DNA from: Singulisphaera sp. GP187 | GTDB taxonomy: Bacteria > Planctomycetota > Phycisphaerae > Phycisphaerales > SM1A02 | Length of the DNA stretch: 58,732 bases | Assembly (NCBI GenBank): GCA_945869475.1 | Contig: CAMBOV010000017.1 | Location: 1-58,732 of the forward strand | Direction of reading: 5' to 3' | Shown here: piece by piece, positions 1 through 9,800 of the stretch | Position numbering within the stretch: position 1 is the first letter of the stretch | Layout of the letters: each line of letters opens with the position of its first letter | The notes under the pieces: generated by a model | The model's database searches: none | The model's input: only the letters and a program-made list of their open reading frames with translations | What the model was told of the DNA's origin: nothing | Translations under genes and position numbers: made by a program

Positions 1-202
1 TGTGATTTGACTCGCAGGGAAACGCTGGTACTCTGCATTTGCAGTGGGATCGTTCAGCGACGTGATGACGTTGGCATTGCAGGGGGACTTGCACGCGTGC
101 GTGCGCAAGAAGTGGCAAAGGGTCGCGGGTCGTCGGTCACGACTCTGTTTGACTGCCCTCGGTGGGCTTGGGCGTTCAGAAAACGCCGCGAGGAGATTTG
201 CC

Positions 203-982
203 ATGAGAACGATCCGATTTATGTCGACTGCGTTGATTGCACTAACCACATCGGTCTGGACTTCGGCATCAGGCGATGTCATCTATACCAATATTCCTAT
301 CGAACTCGACCCGACTGGCTACTACAGCCAACCCTATCAGGCAGAGAGTCTCGCGGAGTTCGGCGACCGAATCAATTTCGGCGGAAGCGCTCGCCTCCTG
401 ACATCCGTCACGGCATGGATGGACAGTTACGCGGGAGCATCGGAATGGACGAACTACGGCGGCAATACAACCGTGGATGGCGTCGCCGGGTACATGCACG
501 ATTTCACATTCAACATCTATGAGGCTGGATCTGGCAGTCTGCCAGGAGCTTTGCTTGGTTCAGTGAGTCAATCGCAATTCGTTCGATACGAAACGGGTGG
601 TGCGCTCGGCGGACTTTTCGCGATGACGTTCGACCTCAGTGGGCTCAGCCTCACCGCACCCGACTCGATCGTGTACGGACTTGCATTCAACACGGAAACT
701 TACGGCGCGAACCCAACTGGATCGAGCGGCCCATACAACGGCCTCAATTTCGCTCTCAGCATGGAAGGCGCTCTGGGAATCACGACAGGATCGAATGCAA
801 ACCTGGGCGATGTGTTCTGGGCGAATCAGGGTGGAGCGTTCCAGGCAAATTACGGATGGGACCCATATCCAGGCGTCGGAACGGCGTTGACTCCGATCGT
901 GTCATTCTCGGCAGTCCCGACACCTGGTGCGCTCGTCTTGCTGGGCTTGGTTGGCTGTGCGAAGCGACGACGCCGCGAGTAG
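203..982 (+). CDS. PEP-CTERM-like exported surface protein
   Basis: A 259-residue protein. The ATG at 203 is chosen because AGGAG lies 7 nt upstream (191-195) and a signal peptide follows directly (residues 1 to about 24, ending SASG). The middle is rich in G, S, T, N and Y with no catalytic motif I recognise. The last 22 residues (about 238-259) have the PEP-CTERM layout: a P-T-P motif, a short hydrophobic helix (ALVLLGLVG) and a basic tail (AKRRRRE). In that family the tail directs handling by an exosortase/archaeosortase-type enzyme; no such enzyme is in this window. P-T-P instead of P-E-P is a common variant. The gene converges with the aldehyde dehydrogenase, 38 bp away. Its function beyond surface location is unknown. 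Confidence 0.75.
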   Translation: MRTIRFMSTALIALTTSVWTSASGDVIYTNIPIELDPTGYYSQPYQAESLAEFGDRINFGGSARLLTSVTAWMDSYAGASEWTNYGGNTTVDGVAGYMHDFTFNIYEAGSGSLPGALLGSVSQSQFVRYETGGALGGLFAMTFDLSGLSLTAPDSIVYGLAFNTETYGANPTGSSGPYNGLNFALSMEGALGITTGSNANLGDVFWANQGGAFQANYGWDPYPGVGTALTPIVSFSAVPTPGALVLLGLVGCAKRRRRE

Positions 983-1020
983 CCGGACGCTGAAAACTCG
1001 GGATTCTCGAACGAATCAAG

Positions 1021-2427
1021 TCACCGTGCGCGACTGACCGATCGAACTTGGGCAAACTGCCGGTGTCCATATTTACCGCTGTGAAAACCATGACCCGATT
1101 GTCGTGCGCCGACCCATGGACTTCCTGACGCACCGCCGCATCCTCGATTGATCCCAACCATTCCCGCGGTGAGTTGATCGGCGACACGCGTCGCGCGCTC
1201 TGCCGATCCAAAGACGGCAGCGCCGAGTCCGTAGGGTGTGTCGTTGGCAAGTGCAACTGCTTCGTCGTCGCTCTTCACCCGCATGATCGATGCAACTGGT
1301 CCAAATGTTTCATCGCGCATGATCGACATCGCGTGGGTCACACCGACAAGCACTGTTGGACGGATAAAGTTGCCATCGCTCGCGGTCTCTCCGTCGCACT
1401 CACCGAAGAGGCACGTCGCGCCATCGGCGATCGCTGCGCGAAGTTGATCCATCACAACTTTCTTCTGACGCGCGCTCGCCATTGGTCCGACTTGTGTCGC
1501 CGCGAGTGCGCCATCCCCCTGCTTGAGCGCACGCGCGCCTTCGACGACTGCCGCTGTGAATGCGTCGGCAACTTTGTCAGCGACGTAGATGCGCTCAGTA
1601 CTCACGCAGACCTGACCAGCGTTGCGAAACGAGTTTCGCACAGCGAACGCCGCAGCCGCCGTGATATCTGCATCGTCGAGCACGATGAGCGGATCCTTTC
1701 CACCGAGTTCAAGGATGAGCCGCTTGAGTCCGTTGGCCGCCTCGCGCATGATCGATGCACCTGTCGCACGACTGCCGGTGAAAATGATCAGATCGACGGC
1801 GCTTCGCACCAGTTCGCTGCCTTGGAGTCCGTCGCCGTGAACGATTTGCAAGACGTTTGCCGGCAAGACCGCCATGAGGCACCGCGCCCATACGTCGGCG
1901 CTGAGTGGCGAGACTTCGCTGGGTTTCAGCACGACGGTGTTGCCCGCGATCAGTGCCGGCACAACCGACTGCGATGGCATCAGAATTGGAAAGTTCCACG
2001 GAGTGATGGCTGCGGCAACACCCAGTGCATCGAAGAGCAATCGCGTTGAAGTCTTCTCATCCTCGAGCACTTCGGGGCGAAGAGCTTCGACGACCTCATC
2101 GATCTCCTGCGCGAGCCCATCGGTGGAGTAACTCGCCTCGCCGATCGCTTCTTCGAGCGGCTTTCCCATTTCGGCGCAGACGAGCGCGGCCATCTCGGCG
2201 CCGTGCGACTTGAGTGATTCGATCGCGCCCTTGACGAGCGCGGCGCGCGCGTCGAGTCCGAGTGCCGCCCACGCAGGTTGCGCAGCGCGGGCGCGTGCAA
2301 CGGCGGCGTCGATCTCAAAGAGCGATGTCGGCGTGAGCGTTCCGGCGATTTCGCCAGTGGCTGGATTGCGAATCGTCATCGAAGGAGGATCCGCTGTTGG
2401 CGAAGTGGGCGCAGTGTGAGTTGACAT
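1021..2427 (-). CDS. NAD(P)+-dependent aldehyde dehydrogenase
   Basis: A 468-residue, full-length member of the ALDH superfamily, which oxidises an aldehyde to the acid with NAD+ or NADP+. I see the cofactor segment with TPWNFP, FTGSRATG for the Rossmann fold, the general base Glu240 in LELGGKDP and the nucleophile Cys274 in GQVCVS. The 34-residue spacing between the two is the canonical one. The substrate cannot be read from the sequence; succinate-semialdehyde-type and broad-specificity enzymes are both possible. The start is an ATG at 2427 with no Shine-Dalgarno, but TACTAT ends 9 nt upstream (2437-2442). It is 132 bp downstream of the fabZ-like gene and may be its own unit. Confidence 0.92.
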   Translation of the reverse strand: MSTHTAPTSPTADPPSMTIRNPATGEIAGTLTPTSLFEIDAAVARARAAQPAWAALGLDARAALVKGAIESLKSHGAEMAALVCAEMGKPLEEAIGEASYSTDGLAQEIDEVVEALRPEVLEDEKTSTRLLFDALGVAAAITPWNFPILMPSQSVVPALIAGNTVVLKPSEVSPLSADVWARCLMAVLPANVLQIVHGDGLQGSELVRSAVDLIIFTGSRATGASIMREAANGLKRLILELGGKDPLIVLDDADITAAAAFAVRNSFRNAGQVCVSTERIYVADKVADAFTAAVVEGARALKQGDGALAATQVGPMASARQKKVVMDQLRAAIADGATCLFGECDGETASDGNFIRPTVLVGVTHAMSIMRDETFGPVASIMRVKSDDEAVALANDTPYGLGAAVFGSAERATRVADQLTAGMVGINRGCGGASGSPWVGARQSGHGFHSGKYGHRQFAQVRSVSRAR

Positions 2428-2436
2428 AGGTCGCCG

Positions 2437-2442
2437 ATAGTA
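2437..2442 (-). promoter_or_regulatory. -10-like TACTAT before the aldehyde dehydrogenase
   Basis: TACTAT on the minus strand ends 9 nt before the ATG at 2427, and no Shine-Dalgarno is present. It fits a -10 box giving a very short or absent leader. No convincing -35 was seen. Confidence 0.45.
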
Positions 2443-2559
2443 GAGCGCGCGCAGGCGACTCAGAAACTCGGACCACTGCGGTCAGATTGTGCTCGCTTGA
2501 GCGCACTTTCCGACCGTAGCCACGCAACAGTTGTTTTGTGCAAGACGTCTTGCGTCACG

Positions 2560-3069
2560 CTACGTATTTTTCGGCAGCAATTCGCCCAGAATTGCCCTGA
2601 AATTCTCGCCAAAGACAAAGTTGTGCTCGGGCAGGTCGAGGCCCGCGCGATTGTGATCGACGTGACTAAAGATGATCTCGGTGCGGCCGATATCGATCCA
2701 TCCACCGCCTCGGTGATCGAATCTGCTGATCGTTCCTTTGGTCGATGCTCCCATGTCATCCATCCGCTCGATTGTCGCGTCGTAGCGAATCGACTGACCC
2801 GGAAAGACATCGCTCTCGAAGAGTGCTTCAGTGACTTTCGCCAAGATCACCTTCTCTTTGAACTGACGCACGCTTCCAACAAGAATGCCCGCGGTCTGTG
2901 CCATGCCTTCGAGCATCAAGCTCGCGGGCATCATCGGTTGTGCAGGACCATCCGCCCCCGCTTCAAAGTGTTGATGCAAGTGATCTTCAGCGAGCGAGAC
3001 ATTCTTGATCGCAACGAGCCGTGTGTTGGGTTCGTGCAGAAGAATTGCGTCAATCCAAAGCCATCGCAT
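2560..3069 (-). CDS. FabZ/FabA-like 3-hydroxyacyl-ACP dehydratase (second copy)
   Basis: A 169-residue hot-dog-fold protein of the FabZ family, which removes water from 3-hydroxyacyl-ACP in fatty acid or polyketide-like synthesis. His34 (LHQHFEAG) and Glu54 (LMLEGMAQ) correspond to the catalytic pair. A short insertion (AGADGPAQ) separates the His from the MPASLMLEG block, where typical FabZ has HFPGRPIMPG. The ATG at 3069 follows a weak GGGTGA. It is the last gene of a three-gene operon, 18 nt after the ACP gene. Two diverged dehydratases around one private carrier protein suggest a dedicated acyl pathway rather than bulk fatty acid synthesis, but that is inference. Confidence 0.8.
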   Translation of the reverse strand: MRWLWIDAILLHEPNTRLVAIKNVSLAEDHLHQHFEAGADGPAQPMMPASLMLEGMAQTAGILVGSVRQFKEKVILAKVTEALFESDVFPGQSIRYDATIERMDDMGASTKGTISRFDHRGGGWIDIGRTEIIFSHVDHNRAGLDLPEHNFVFGENFRAILGELLPKNT

Positions 3070-3087
3070 GTTGTCACCCGCGCGAAC

Positions 3088-3486
3088 TCACGCCGTCGCG
3101 CTCGCCGCCAGTTTGTTCTGCACGAAGTTCACGAGACTCGTCACGGTGAAGACCTCGGAGACCTTCTCGAGTTTGGGATCTGTTGCAAATGCGCTGAAAT
3201 CAACGTGTGGCATCTTCTCTTTCAAGAGCGCAAGGCCTGCTGCGTTGACAATGCCGTCGGTGACATACTTGGGGTCGTTGATGTTGTCGGGAAACAATTC
3301 GCCCTGAGCAATCTTGAATCCGAAGGCCTTCTCGATGCGAAAGACGATGTCGAGAAAGTCGATTGACTCTGCATGGAGATCTGTGGTGAGCCGCGCGGTT
3401 GGGGTGACTTCATCGTCATCGACGCCGAGCGCATCGACGAGAACACCCTGAACCTTGGTAAAAATATCTTGTTGACTCATCGACAT
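3088..3486 (-). CDS. Long acyl carrier protein (phosphopantetheine-binding)
   Basis: A 132-residue acyl carrier protein; ordinary ACPs are about 80 residues. The attachment site is Ser41 within DLHAESIDFLD, a DSL-type motif with I in place of L after the Ser-bearing position. Helices before and after fit the carrier fold. The extra length lies after it (about residues 75-132, including a KMPHVDFSAF segment and a VTSLVNFVQNKL ending). The start at 3486 is fixed by a perfect AGGAGG (3493-3498) with 6-nt spacing; a second ATG lies two codons in. It sits between two FabZ-like genes (13 and 18 nt gaps), which are likely its partners. A phosphopantetheinyl transferase is not in the window. Confidence 0.88.
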   Translation of the reverse strand: MSMSQQDIFTKVQGVLVDALGVDDDEVTPTARLTTDLHAESIDFLDIVFRIEKAFGFKIAQGELFPDNINDPKYVTDGIVNAAGLALLKEKMPHVDFSAFATDPKLEKVSEVFTVTSLVNFVQNKLAASATA

Positions 3487-3499
3487 AGTGAACCTCCTG

Positions 3500-3961
3500 T
3501 CACAGTTGAAGCATCCGTACTGGACGCATCGTAAAGCGTCCGCTGACTGCGGTCTCTGGCGGTGACGCCGAGGCCGAACCGAGTGGCGTAGATATAGCAG
3601 ATGAGGCGATCCGCACGACCGTCGCCGTGGCGCGAAAGACAACGCATCCATCATCGGTCACTTTGTCGAGCGTGACTTCGCTTCGAAGCGCCTCGCCAGG
3701 TCGCACGAACATTCCATATCGAAGCGCTCGAACCCCACCAAGAACCATGCGCCTGTGCACCCCCGCTGCGCTCGCTCGATCGCGTGCCTCGAGCACCAGA
3801 CGAGCCGACTGAACCAACGCCTCGAGCATGAAGACCCCTGGAAGCACATGAAAGCCCGGAAAGTGATCCTGCAGGTATTCCTCAGCCAATGTCACGTTTT
3901 TCACCGTAACCGCCCGCTCTGGCGAGCATTCAAGAACCTGATCTACGAGGCGAAAGTGCAT
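3500..3961 (-). CDS. FabZ-like 3-hydroxyacyl-ACP dehydratase (first copy)
   Basis: A 153-residue hot-dog protein with the canonical FabZ core: His33 in DHFPGFHVLPG and Glu47 in FMLEALVQ. Members dehydrate 3-hydroxyacyl-ACP. The C-terminal 35 residues (ISTPLGSASASPPET region) are low-complexity and unlike standard FabZ. I chose the ATG at 3961; a TTG at 3970 is also possible. It opens the operon with the long ACP and the second FabZ-like gene. TACCCT ends 8 nt before the ATG (3970-3975) and there is no Shine-Dalgarno. The gene is divergent from ftsK with only 41 bp between start codons. Confidence 0.82.
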   Translation of the reverse strand: MHFRLVDQVLECSPERAVTVKNVTLAEEYLQDHFPGFHVLPGVFMLEALVQSARLVLEARDRASAAGVHRRMVLGGVRALRYGMFVRPGEALRSEVTLDKVTDDGCVVFRATATVVRIASSAISTPLGSASASPPETAVSGRFTMRPVRMLQL

Positions 3962-4002
3962 GAATCGCAAGGGTAATTGATTCGGCGCACTCTGTCCTGC
4001 CG

Positions 4003-6585
4003 ATGATTGACCCTATGGCAAAGAAGTCGCCTATGGCTATCGCACGCCCGAACCTCGGTTCGGGAGTTCTCCCACCCGCAACGATTACGCAGAAAATTCT
4101 CTGGCTCGCAGGCGCCGCCCTCTGGGTCTACGTCGCGACCTCTCTCGTGAGTTTCTCGAGCTCCGATTGGCCGAGTCACACCGTCGCGGTGCAGCTCGAC
4201 CCGCCATCGAATTTGGGAGGACGCGTCGGCGCGGTGCTCTCCTACGGACTCTATGAAGGACTGGGTTTCGGCGTCTGGGTGCCAGTGCTCTGCGGCGCAT
4301 ATGCGCTGGGAGTCGTCGCATCGGGACGAGCCGTGCCGCACCCGATCGTTCGCTCACTTGGAGCGGTAATCGCGATGTTCTCACTTTCGACGCTGCACGC
4401 GCTGTGGTTTCCACACATGGGATCGCTCGCGGGTGCAGAGGCGGGACTTGTTCCAGGATGGATGGCCGATCAAGTGTGGGGACGATTCGGTCCCATCGGA
4501 TCGAGCATCATCGTCTTGTGCGGTTGTTTGATTGGATTCACAGTTGCGGTTGATGAAGTTGTGATGGCTCTCCCGGGTGCGCTTGTCAAAGCCGTGCGCG
4601 CACTCGATCCAGTCTGGGACTTCGATTATCGAGGTGTCGCGCGCCGCTTGTTCACGGGACAAGGCGCGACTCGATTGCAACCAGTCGTTGCAGGTGGTGC
4701 GGTACGAGATGGGGCGGATTGTGAGGACGAAAAGGAAATTGCGGAGAGCGCGCTCGAACGTCGTCGTCGCTTGGTGCGGGAATCGCGCCAGGCGGCGGCG
4801 GCGACGAGTCGCGGAGTCGTGGTCGAGGCGGACGAGGATGAAGAAGTCGGCGAGCCCTACACCGCCGCAGATGACGAAAACGCCGAAGAAACAGCTGCAA
4901 ATGAGCCAGCGGCGCCTCCAGCGTTGAGCGCCGAACAGTTGCGCGAGCGCATCGCACGCATGCCCGTGCGAATTGCTGGCGTGACCAAAGTGCTCGCCCG
5001 CGACGAGGACATTCCACGCGAAGTCGACTACACGGGCTATCGCTTTCCGACTCTTGACTTGCTTGAGGATCCCGAAGAGAACTTTTCGCTGCGCATGGAG
5101 TCTTTCGTGCGCGAGCAGGCTGGCGTACTCACCGAAGCTCTTCGCACCTATCAACTCGATGGCGAGGTCGTCGGCATCGAGAGCGGTCCTGTTGTGACTC
5201 TCTATTCGGTCGAGCTCGCGCCGGGCACACGCGTCGCGCGGCTCGAGACGATTGCCAAGGACATCGCCCGCACGCTTGGCGCTCCAAACATTCGCATCAT
5301 CGCCAACATGGCCGGCAAGACCGCCGTCGGTATCGAAGTGCCAAACCGTCAGAAGGAAAAGGTTCGGATGAAGGAGCTCATGTCGAGCGGGCACGCCGAA
5401 GGAATGCGCCTGCCGATGTTCCTCGGCAAGGACAGTGCGGGCGAGCCGCTCGTGCTCGATCTGACCAAAATGCCGCACGTGCTCATCGCGGGGACGACCG
5501 GATCGGGCAAGTCAGTCTGCATGAACAGCATCATCATGAGCTGGATCTACACCAAGAGACCCGATGAGTTGAAGTTGGTCTTGGTCGATCCAAAAATGGT
5601 CGAAATGAGCCAGTTTGCGCACATTCCTCACTTGATGGCGCCTGTTGTGACCGACATGAATCAGGCGGCGGGCATTCTCGAATGGACGGTTGGAAAGATG
5701 GAAGAGCGCTACGAACTCTTTCGCTCGACCGAGGTGCGCGACATCGCGGGCTACAACGCGCTCGGCGATGAAGAACTTTATGCCCGGCTCAAGCCAGTGG
5801 ATGACACTGCGAAGGCGCGGATCCCAAAGAAACTGCCCTACATGGTCTTCGTGATCGACGAGCTCGCCGACCTGATGTTGACCAACAAGGAGGTCGAAAC
5901 GCACATCGTGCGCATCGCCCAGAAGGCGCGCGCGGTCGGTATCCACTTGGTCTTGGCCACGCAACGACCACAAGCCAACGTCGTCACTGGACTCATCAAA
6001 GCCAACATGCCCTGCCGCATCGGCTTCAAAGTTGCCAGCGGCATGGACAGTCGCATCGTGCTCGATCAAAAGGGAGCCGAACTCTTGCTCGGGCAAGGCG
6101 ACATGATGGTGGTGACTCCTTCTGGAAGCGGCGAACTTCGTCGCTGCCAAGGAACCCTCGTGACCGATGCTGAGACTCGCCGCGTGGTGACTTTCCTCAA
6201 GGACGTTGCCGCACCGAGTTTCGAGCGAAGTCTGCTTGCAGTAAGGAGTTCAGCGAACGTTTCAGCGAACGAAGGGGCTGAGATTGATCCCAACGAGCGC
6301 GATCCAATGTTCGACAAAGCAGTTGACATTCTGATCGAAACAGGTCGCGGATCGGTGAGCCTCTTGCAGCGCCGACTCGCCATCGGCTACGGCCGCGCCT
6401 CGCGACTCGTCGACCAGATGTCCGTCGCGGGCATCCTCTCAGATCACAAGGGATCCGTTGCTCGCGAGGTGTTGATCACCGGCGACGACTGGGCTCGCAT
6501 GAAAGCGATCGAGGCGGGTGGCGACGTTGACGATGAAGAGTCGCGCGGCGAGTTCACCACTGAGAGCGTGCACGACGATGCGTGA
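4003..6585 (+). CDS. ftsK: FtsK/SpoIIIE-type DNA translocase
   Basis: An 860-residue, complete FtsK-family protein that pumps chromosomal DNA through the division septum and activates dimer resolution. Four membrane segments lie at about residues 27-48, 75-108, 115-135 and 163-187. An acidic, Ala-rich linker follows (about 250-310), then the motor. Walker A is GTTGSGKS (497-504) and Walker B is VFVIDE (615-620). The C-terminal gamma winged helix (about 770-835) includes the RRLAIGYGRASRLVDQM recognition region. The ATG at 4003 has no Shine-Dalgarno; an in-frame ATG at 4015 (MAKKSP) is an equally good start. It is divergent from the fabZ-like operon. Confidence 0.96.
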   Translation: MIDPMAKKSPMAIARPNLGSGVLPPATITQKILWLAGAALWVYVATSLVSFSSSDWPSHTVAVQLDPPSNLGGRVGAVLSYGLYEGLGFGVWVPVLCGAYALGVVASGRAVPHPIVRSLGAVIAMFSLSTLHALWFPHMGSLAGAEAGLVPGWMADQVWGRFGPIGSSIIVLCGCLIGFTVAVDEVVMALPGALVKAVRALDPVWDFDYRGVARRLFTGQGATRLQPVVAGGAVRDGADCEDEKEIAESALERRRRLVRESRQAAAATSRGVVVEADEDEEVGEPYTAADDENAEETAANEPAAPPALSAEQLRERIARMPVRIAGVTKVLARDEDIPREVDYTGYRFPTLDLLEDPEENFSLRMESFVREQAGVLTEALRTYQLDGEVVGIESGPVVTLYSVELAPGTRVARLETIAKDIARTLGAPNIRIIANMAGKTAVGIEVPNRQKEKVRMKELMSSGHAEGMRLPMFLGKDSAGEPLVLDLTKMPHVLIAGTTGSGKSVCMNSIIMSWIYTKRPDELKLVLVDPKMVEMSQFAHIPHLMAPVVTDMNQAAGILEWTVGKMEERYELFRSTEVRDIAGYNALGDEELYARLKPVDDTAKARIPKKLPYMVFVIDELADLMLTNKEVETHIVRIAQKARAVGIHLVLATQRPQANVVTGLIKANMPCRIGFKVASGMDSRIVLDQKGAELLLGQGDMMVVTPSGSGELRRCQGTLVTDAETRRVVTFLKDVAAPSFERSLLAVRSSANVSANEGAEIDPNERDPMFDKAVDILIETGRGSVSLLQRRLAIGYGRASRLVDQMSVAGILSDHKGSVAREVLITGDDWARMKAIEAGGDVDDEESRGEFTTESVHDDA

Positions 6586-6590
6586 GTTGT

Positions 6591-6675
6591 GACGAGGCAG
6601 AGGGAGCGACGAGGCGGAGGGAGCGACGAGGCAGAGGAAGCGACGAGGCGGAGGAAGCGACGAGGCGGAGGGAGC
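6591..6675 (+). repeat. Five tandem copies of a 17-bp unit after ftsK
   Basis: Five back-to-back 17-bp units of the form GACGAGGCRGAGGRAGC occupy 6591-6607, 6608-6624, 6625-6641, 6642-6658 and 6659-6675. Differences are only A/G changes at two positions. The array starts 5 bp after the ftsK stop codon, is purine-rich on the plus strand and lies in the 282-bp gap before the next gene. No coding role is apparent, since 17 bp is not a multiple of three. Confidence 0.93.
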
Positions 6676-6867
6676 ACTGACGAGAACTTCGTCGCTGAGA
6701 TCGTTTTCGGGCGATTTGATCTTGTTATTTCTTGTAGATCGGGGTGTAATGCGCGCAGTCACAAATTGGTGTTGGCGCGACTTGGTGTGAGTAGCCCGAA
6801 ACGGATTTCCCGCACTCACGGTTGGTAGAGAATTGCTGAGCGCGCCCCCCCAGGAAGGTTGCCAAAG

Positions 6868-9800
6868 ATGATCGCAAAACCCAGTCCCTCTTCAGTCACG
6901 ACCTACGACCTGCGCCGCGCCGATGGTTCGATGCTGCGCGCGTTGAGCTCGAAGCAGATTCGTGCGATGGCCCTCGCGAATGACCTCTACACCGATGACA
7001 TGATCACCCGCACAGGGGATGGCAACTGGAGAAGTGCCGCGACCCTCGCTGAATTGCCCGTGCGCAAGCGCGTTGTGGCGGCGGTTGTTGCGAAGCCTGC
7101 GGTTGTAGCGCCAGGGGTCGTGATGCCAGACCCGCGCATCGCGATCGCGCAAGATCGCGCAGATCGGCTGCAGAGTTCATGCGACGAACTCACACGAGCG
7201 TGTGACGCACTGCGCCAAGGCGAGGCGCGCTCGCATCAGGCGCTCGCCGAGTCACAGGCAGCACTCACATCGACAAAGCGTGAACTCGAGCAAGCGCAGC
7301 TCGAGCAAGAGTGCACGCACGAGACACTCGCGCGTGCTGCTCAGTCGTCACAGCAACTCGCAGAGTTGCGCGTCGAGTCACAACGCGCCACTGAGAGTGC
7401 CGCATGTGAACTCGCGGATGTGCGCGATGCGCAGACACGTGCGACCGCCGAACTCACCAATGAACTTGCCAGTGCTCGCTTACGTTGTCAGCGACTCGTT
7501 GTCGAAGCCGCACAGCGCGACGAACTCGAACGGACGGTCGCGGCGCTTGAGTCGACGGTCCAAGCAGCTCAAGAGAGTCATGCCGCACTTCACCGCACAA
7601 ATGCAGACCTGCGCCGTCAGCAGCCCGATCCAGCACTCGTTCGATCGCTCGAAGAAGCCGTGCGAGAACGGGCGATTGCACAGCAACAAGCCACAGAAGC
7701 GACCGAAGATCGTAATGAACTCGTCGCATCGCTGAGCCATTCACAAGACTCACTGCGACTCGCCGACGACGTGCGCCGGGCGCTCGAGAAGAGTGTCGCC
7801 GCGCTGAAGCTTTCAGCGAGCGAGCAAGCGAGCGACCTCGTGCAATCGCGCGCATCACTCGCTGACTCACAGGGGGCGTACGCGGCAGTCTTGCTTCGAG
7901 CCGAAGCGGCCGAGGCACTCACACAGGATTCCCAGCGCGTCAAGAGCGAAGCAAGCGCGTGGGTCGCGCGCACAATTGAACAGCGCGATGCCGCGCTGAA
8001 GAGCCGCGATAGCGCACTCTCAGACCGCGACGGTGCGATCAACGAACGTGACTCGACACGACTCGCCGTGGGTGCGACACAGACTGACCTCGTGCGGGTT
8101 CGGCGCGAGTTCGACAGCCTCACTGGCGAGTACACCTCGGCATGCGGAGCGCTCGCTGAGATGACAGCACGTGCGGCGGCACTCGAGAGTGCTGTCTCGA
8201 ATGCACGAACCCAGTACAGCGAACTCGTCGATGAACGCGACATTCGCGATGAAGAAATAGTGACGCTCAACGCGAGCGTTGGACGGTTGAGTGCTCAGAT
8301 CGACGAGCTCGCGCGCGAGCGCGATCTGGCGCATGCGCACGTCACAACGGGTGCCGCACGAAGCGCCGAGGCAGAGTCTGATCGTGACCTCGCTCGCGCT
8401 GAAGTTGCAGCCTTGCACGGAGACCTTGCGAGCGCACGCGAGAGCGCAGCGACAATCTCGCAGCGTCACACGGCACTCGAACGAGAACTCGCTGAAGAGC
8501 GCTCGCGCATCGTCGCCCGCGATGAACTGATCTTTCGCGAATCGCTGCGGTCTGAGGAGCGCGAAACCGACAACCGAAAACTCGCTGCCGCCCTCGCCGC
8601 GCTGCGCGCAGACTGTGACAGCGAACTGCGCCGCGCCGATGATGCGGTCGCGCACGTGTCGATGGTGCTGCGCGACCTCGCAAGCGCGCAGCAACTCGCC
8701 ACTGAGCAGGCATCCCAAGCTGCTCATGCACAGGATGAACTCGAGAATCTCACCTTGCTCGAACACTCCGCTCGCGCCGCGCTCACCGCAGCGAGCCGCG
8801 AACGCGACGAGGTTGCGGCAGCGCTGGCCACAGCACACGCGGCGGTGGCATCCCGTGAACAGCAGGTCTCGGCAGAGCGTCAGTTGCGCGATCAAGCCGA
8901 AGCGAGTTCGCGCCAGTTGCTCGCGAGCTATGAGAAACTTGCCGATGACACTGGACGGCGCATCACCGACCTCGAGGTGAAGCTCTCCGATGCCAACCAC
9001 GACATGCAATCGGTGCGGGTACGCGAAGAGCAGGTCAATACTGCGCTCGCCGAGGCGCACACACAGTCACGCGCGCTCGCGCAGAAACTTGCCGCGGTCG
9101 AAGAGCAACGCACCGCCGTCACCCGCGACCGCGACTCGCACGCCAAACGTGCGGCGGCCGAGGCTTCTGCGCGCGCGGCCGCTGAAGACAAGATCGCCAT
9201 TGCCAATGAGCGTGCCGCCAAGGCTGAGCGCGAGGCGCGCATGACGAGCGAACGCTCACTGCAAGCTGCGATGATCGCACTGAGTGGATCGAAGCAACGA
9301 CTCGACGGCGACTATGCGCAGTCGCGCGCCGAACTCGAGGTGCTCGAGCAACTCGTTGCAGAGTCCTCTCGGCAGTTGATCGCGAATGGAGGAACCGTGC
9401 CAGGCGTGCCACTGCTTCCACGCGAAGCAGCAGCGAAAGCCGCGACCGATGCAAAGGCTGCGTCCGATGCCGTTGCGATGCTTGCAGCGCACGTGCAATT
9501 GCAGGCGACCGCGCAGGCACACGCGCAAACACAGACCCACGGGGCGCCATCCGGGCCTGTCTCGCGGCTCGAGAGTGCGCGCCCTGCAACCCAGCCAGTG
9601 AACTTTCGCATGGTGAGCGGTGACACGGATGACACGACCCTCGCGCGGCCACACGCCTCGCGCGTCGTTGGATCATCAAGTGGCAGTGCGCGACCTGGTG
9701 GACAGCGTGAACGCGTCTCGCAACCTCGCGCACAGAGCGCATCGTCGTCGGGCGACGACGACTCGAGCTCTACTAGCGAATCGTCTCGTCCACAGCCGCC

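Noticed and set aside
89-110. Imperfect palindrome CTTGCACGCGTGCGTGCGCAAG, considered as a terminator
   Set aside because: Pairing is imperfect and no T-run follows; no upstream gene end can be seen to need it.
1174-2049. A 291-codon plus-strand frame
   Set aside because: Antisense to the aldehyde dehydrogenase, whose catalytic residues are intact on the other strand.
3968-3970. TTG start for the first FabZ-like gene
   Set aside because: It would fall next to the TACCCT box, and the family's N-terminus begins at the ATG three codons later.
4381-5478. A 365-codon minus-strand frame
   Set aside because: Antisense to the ftsK motor region; no motif of its own.
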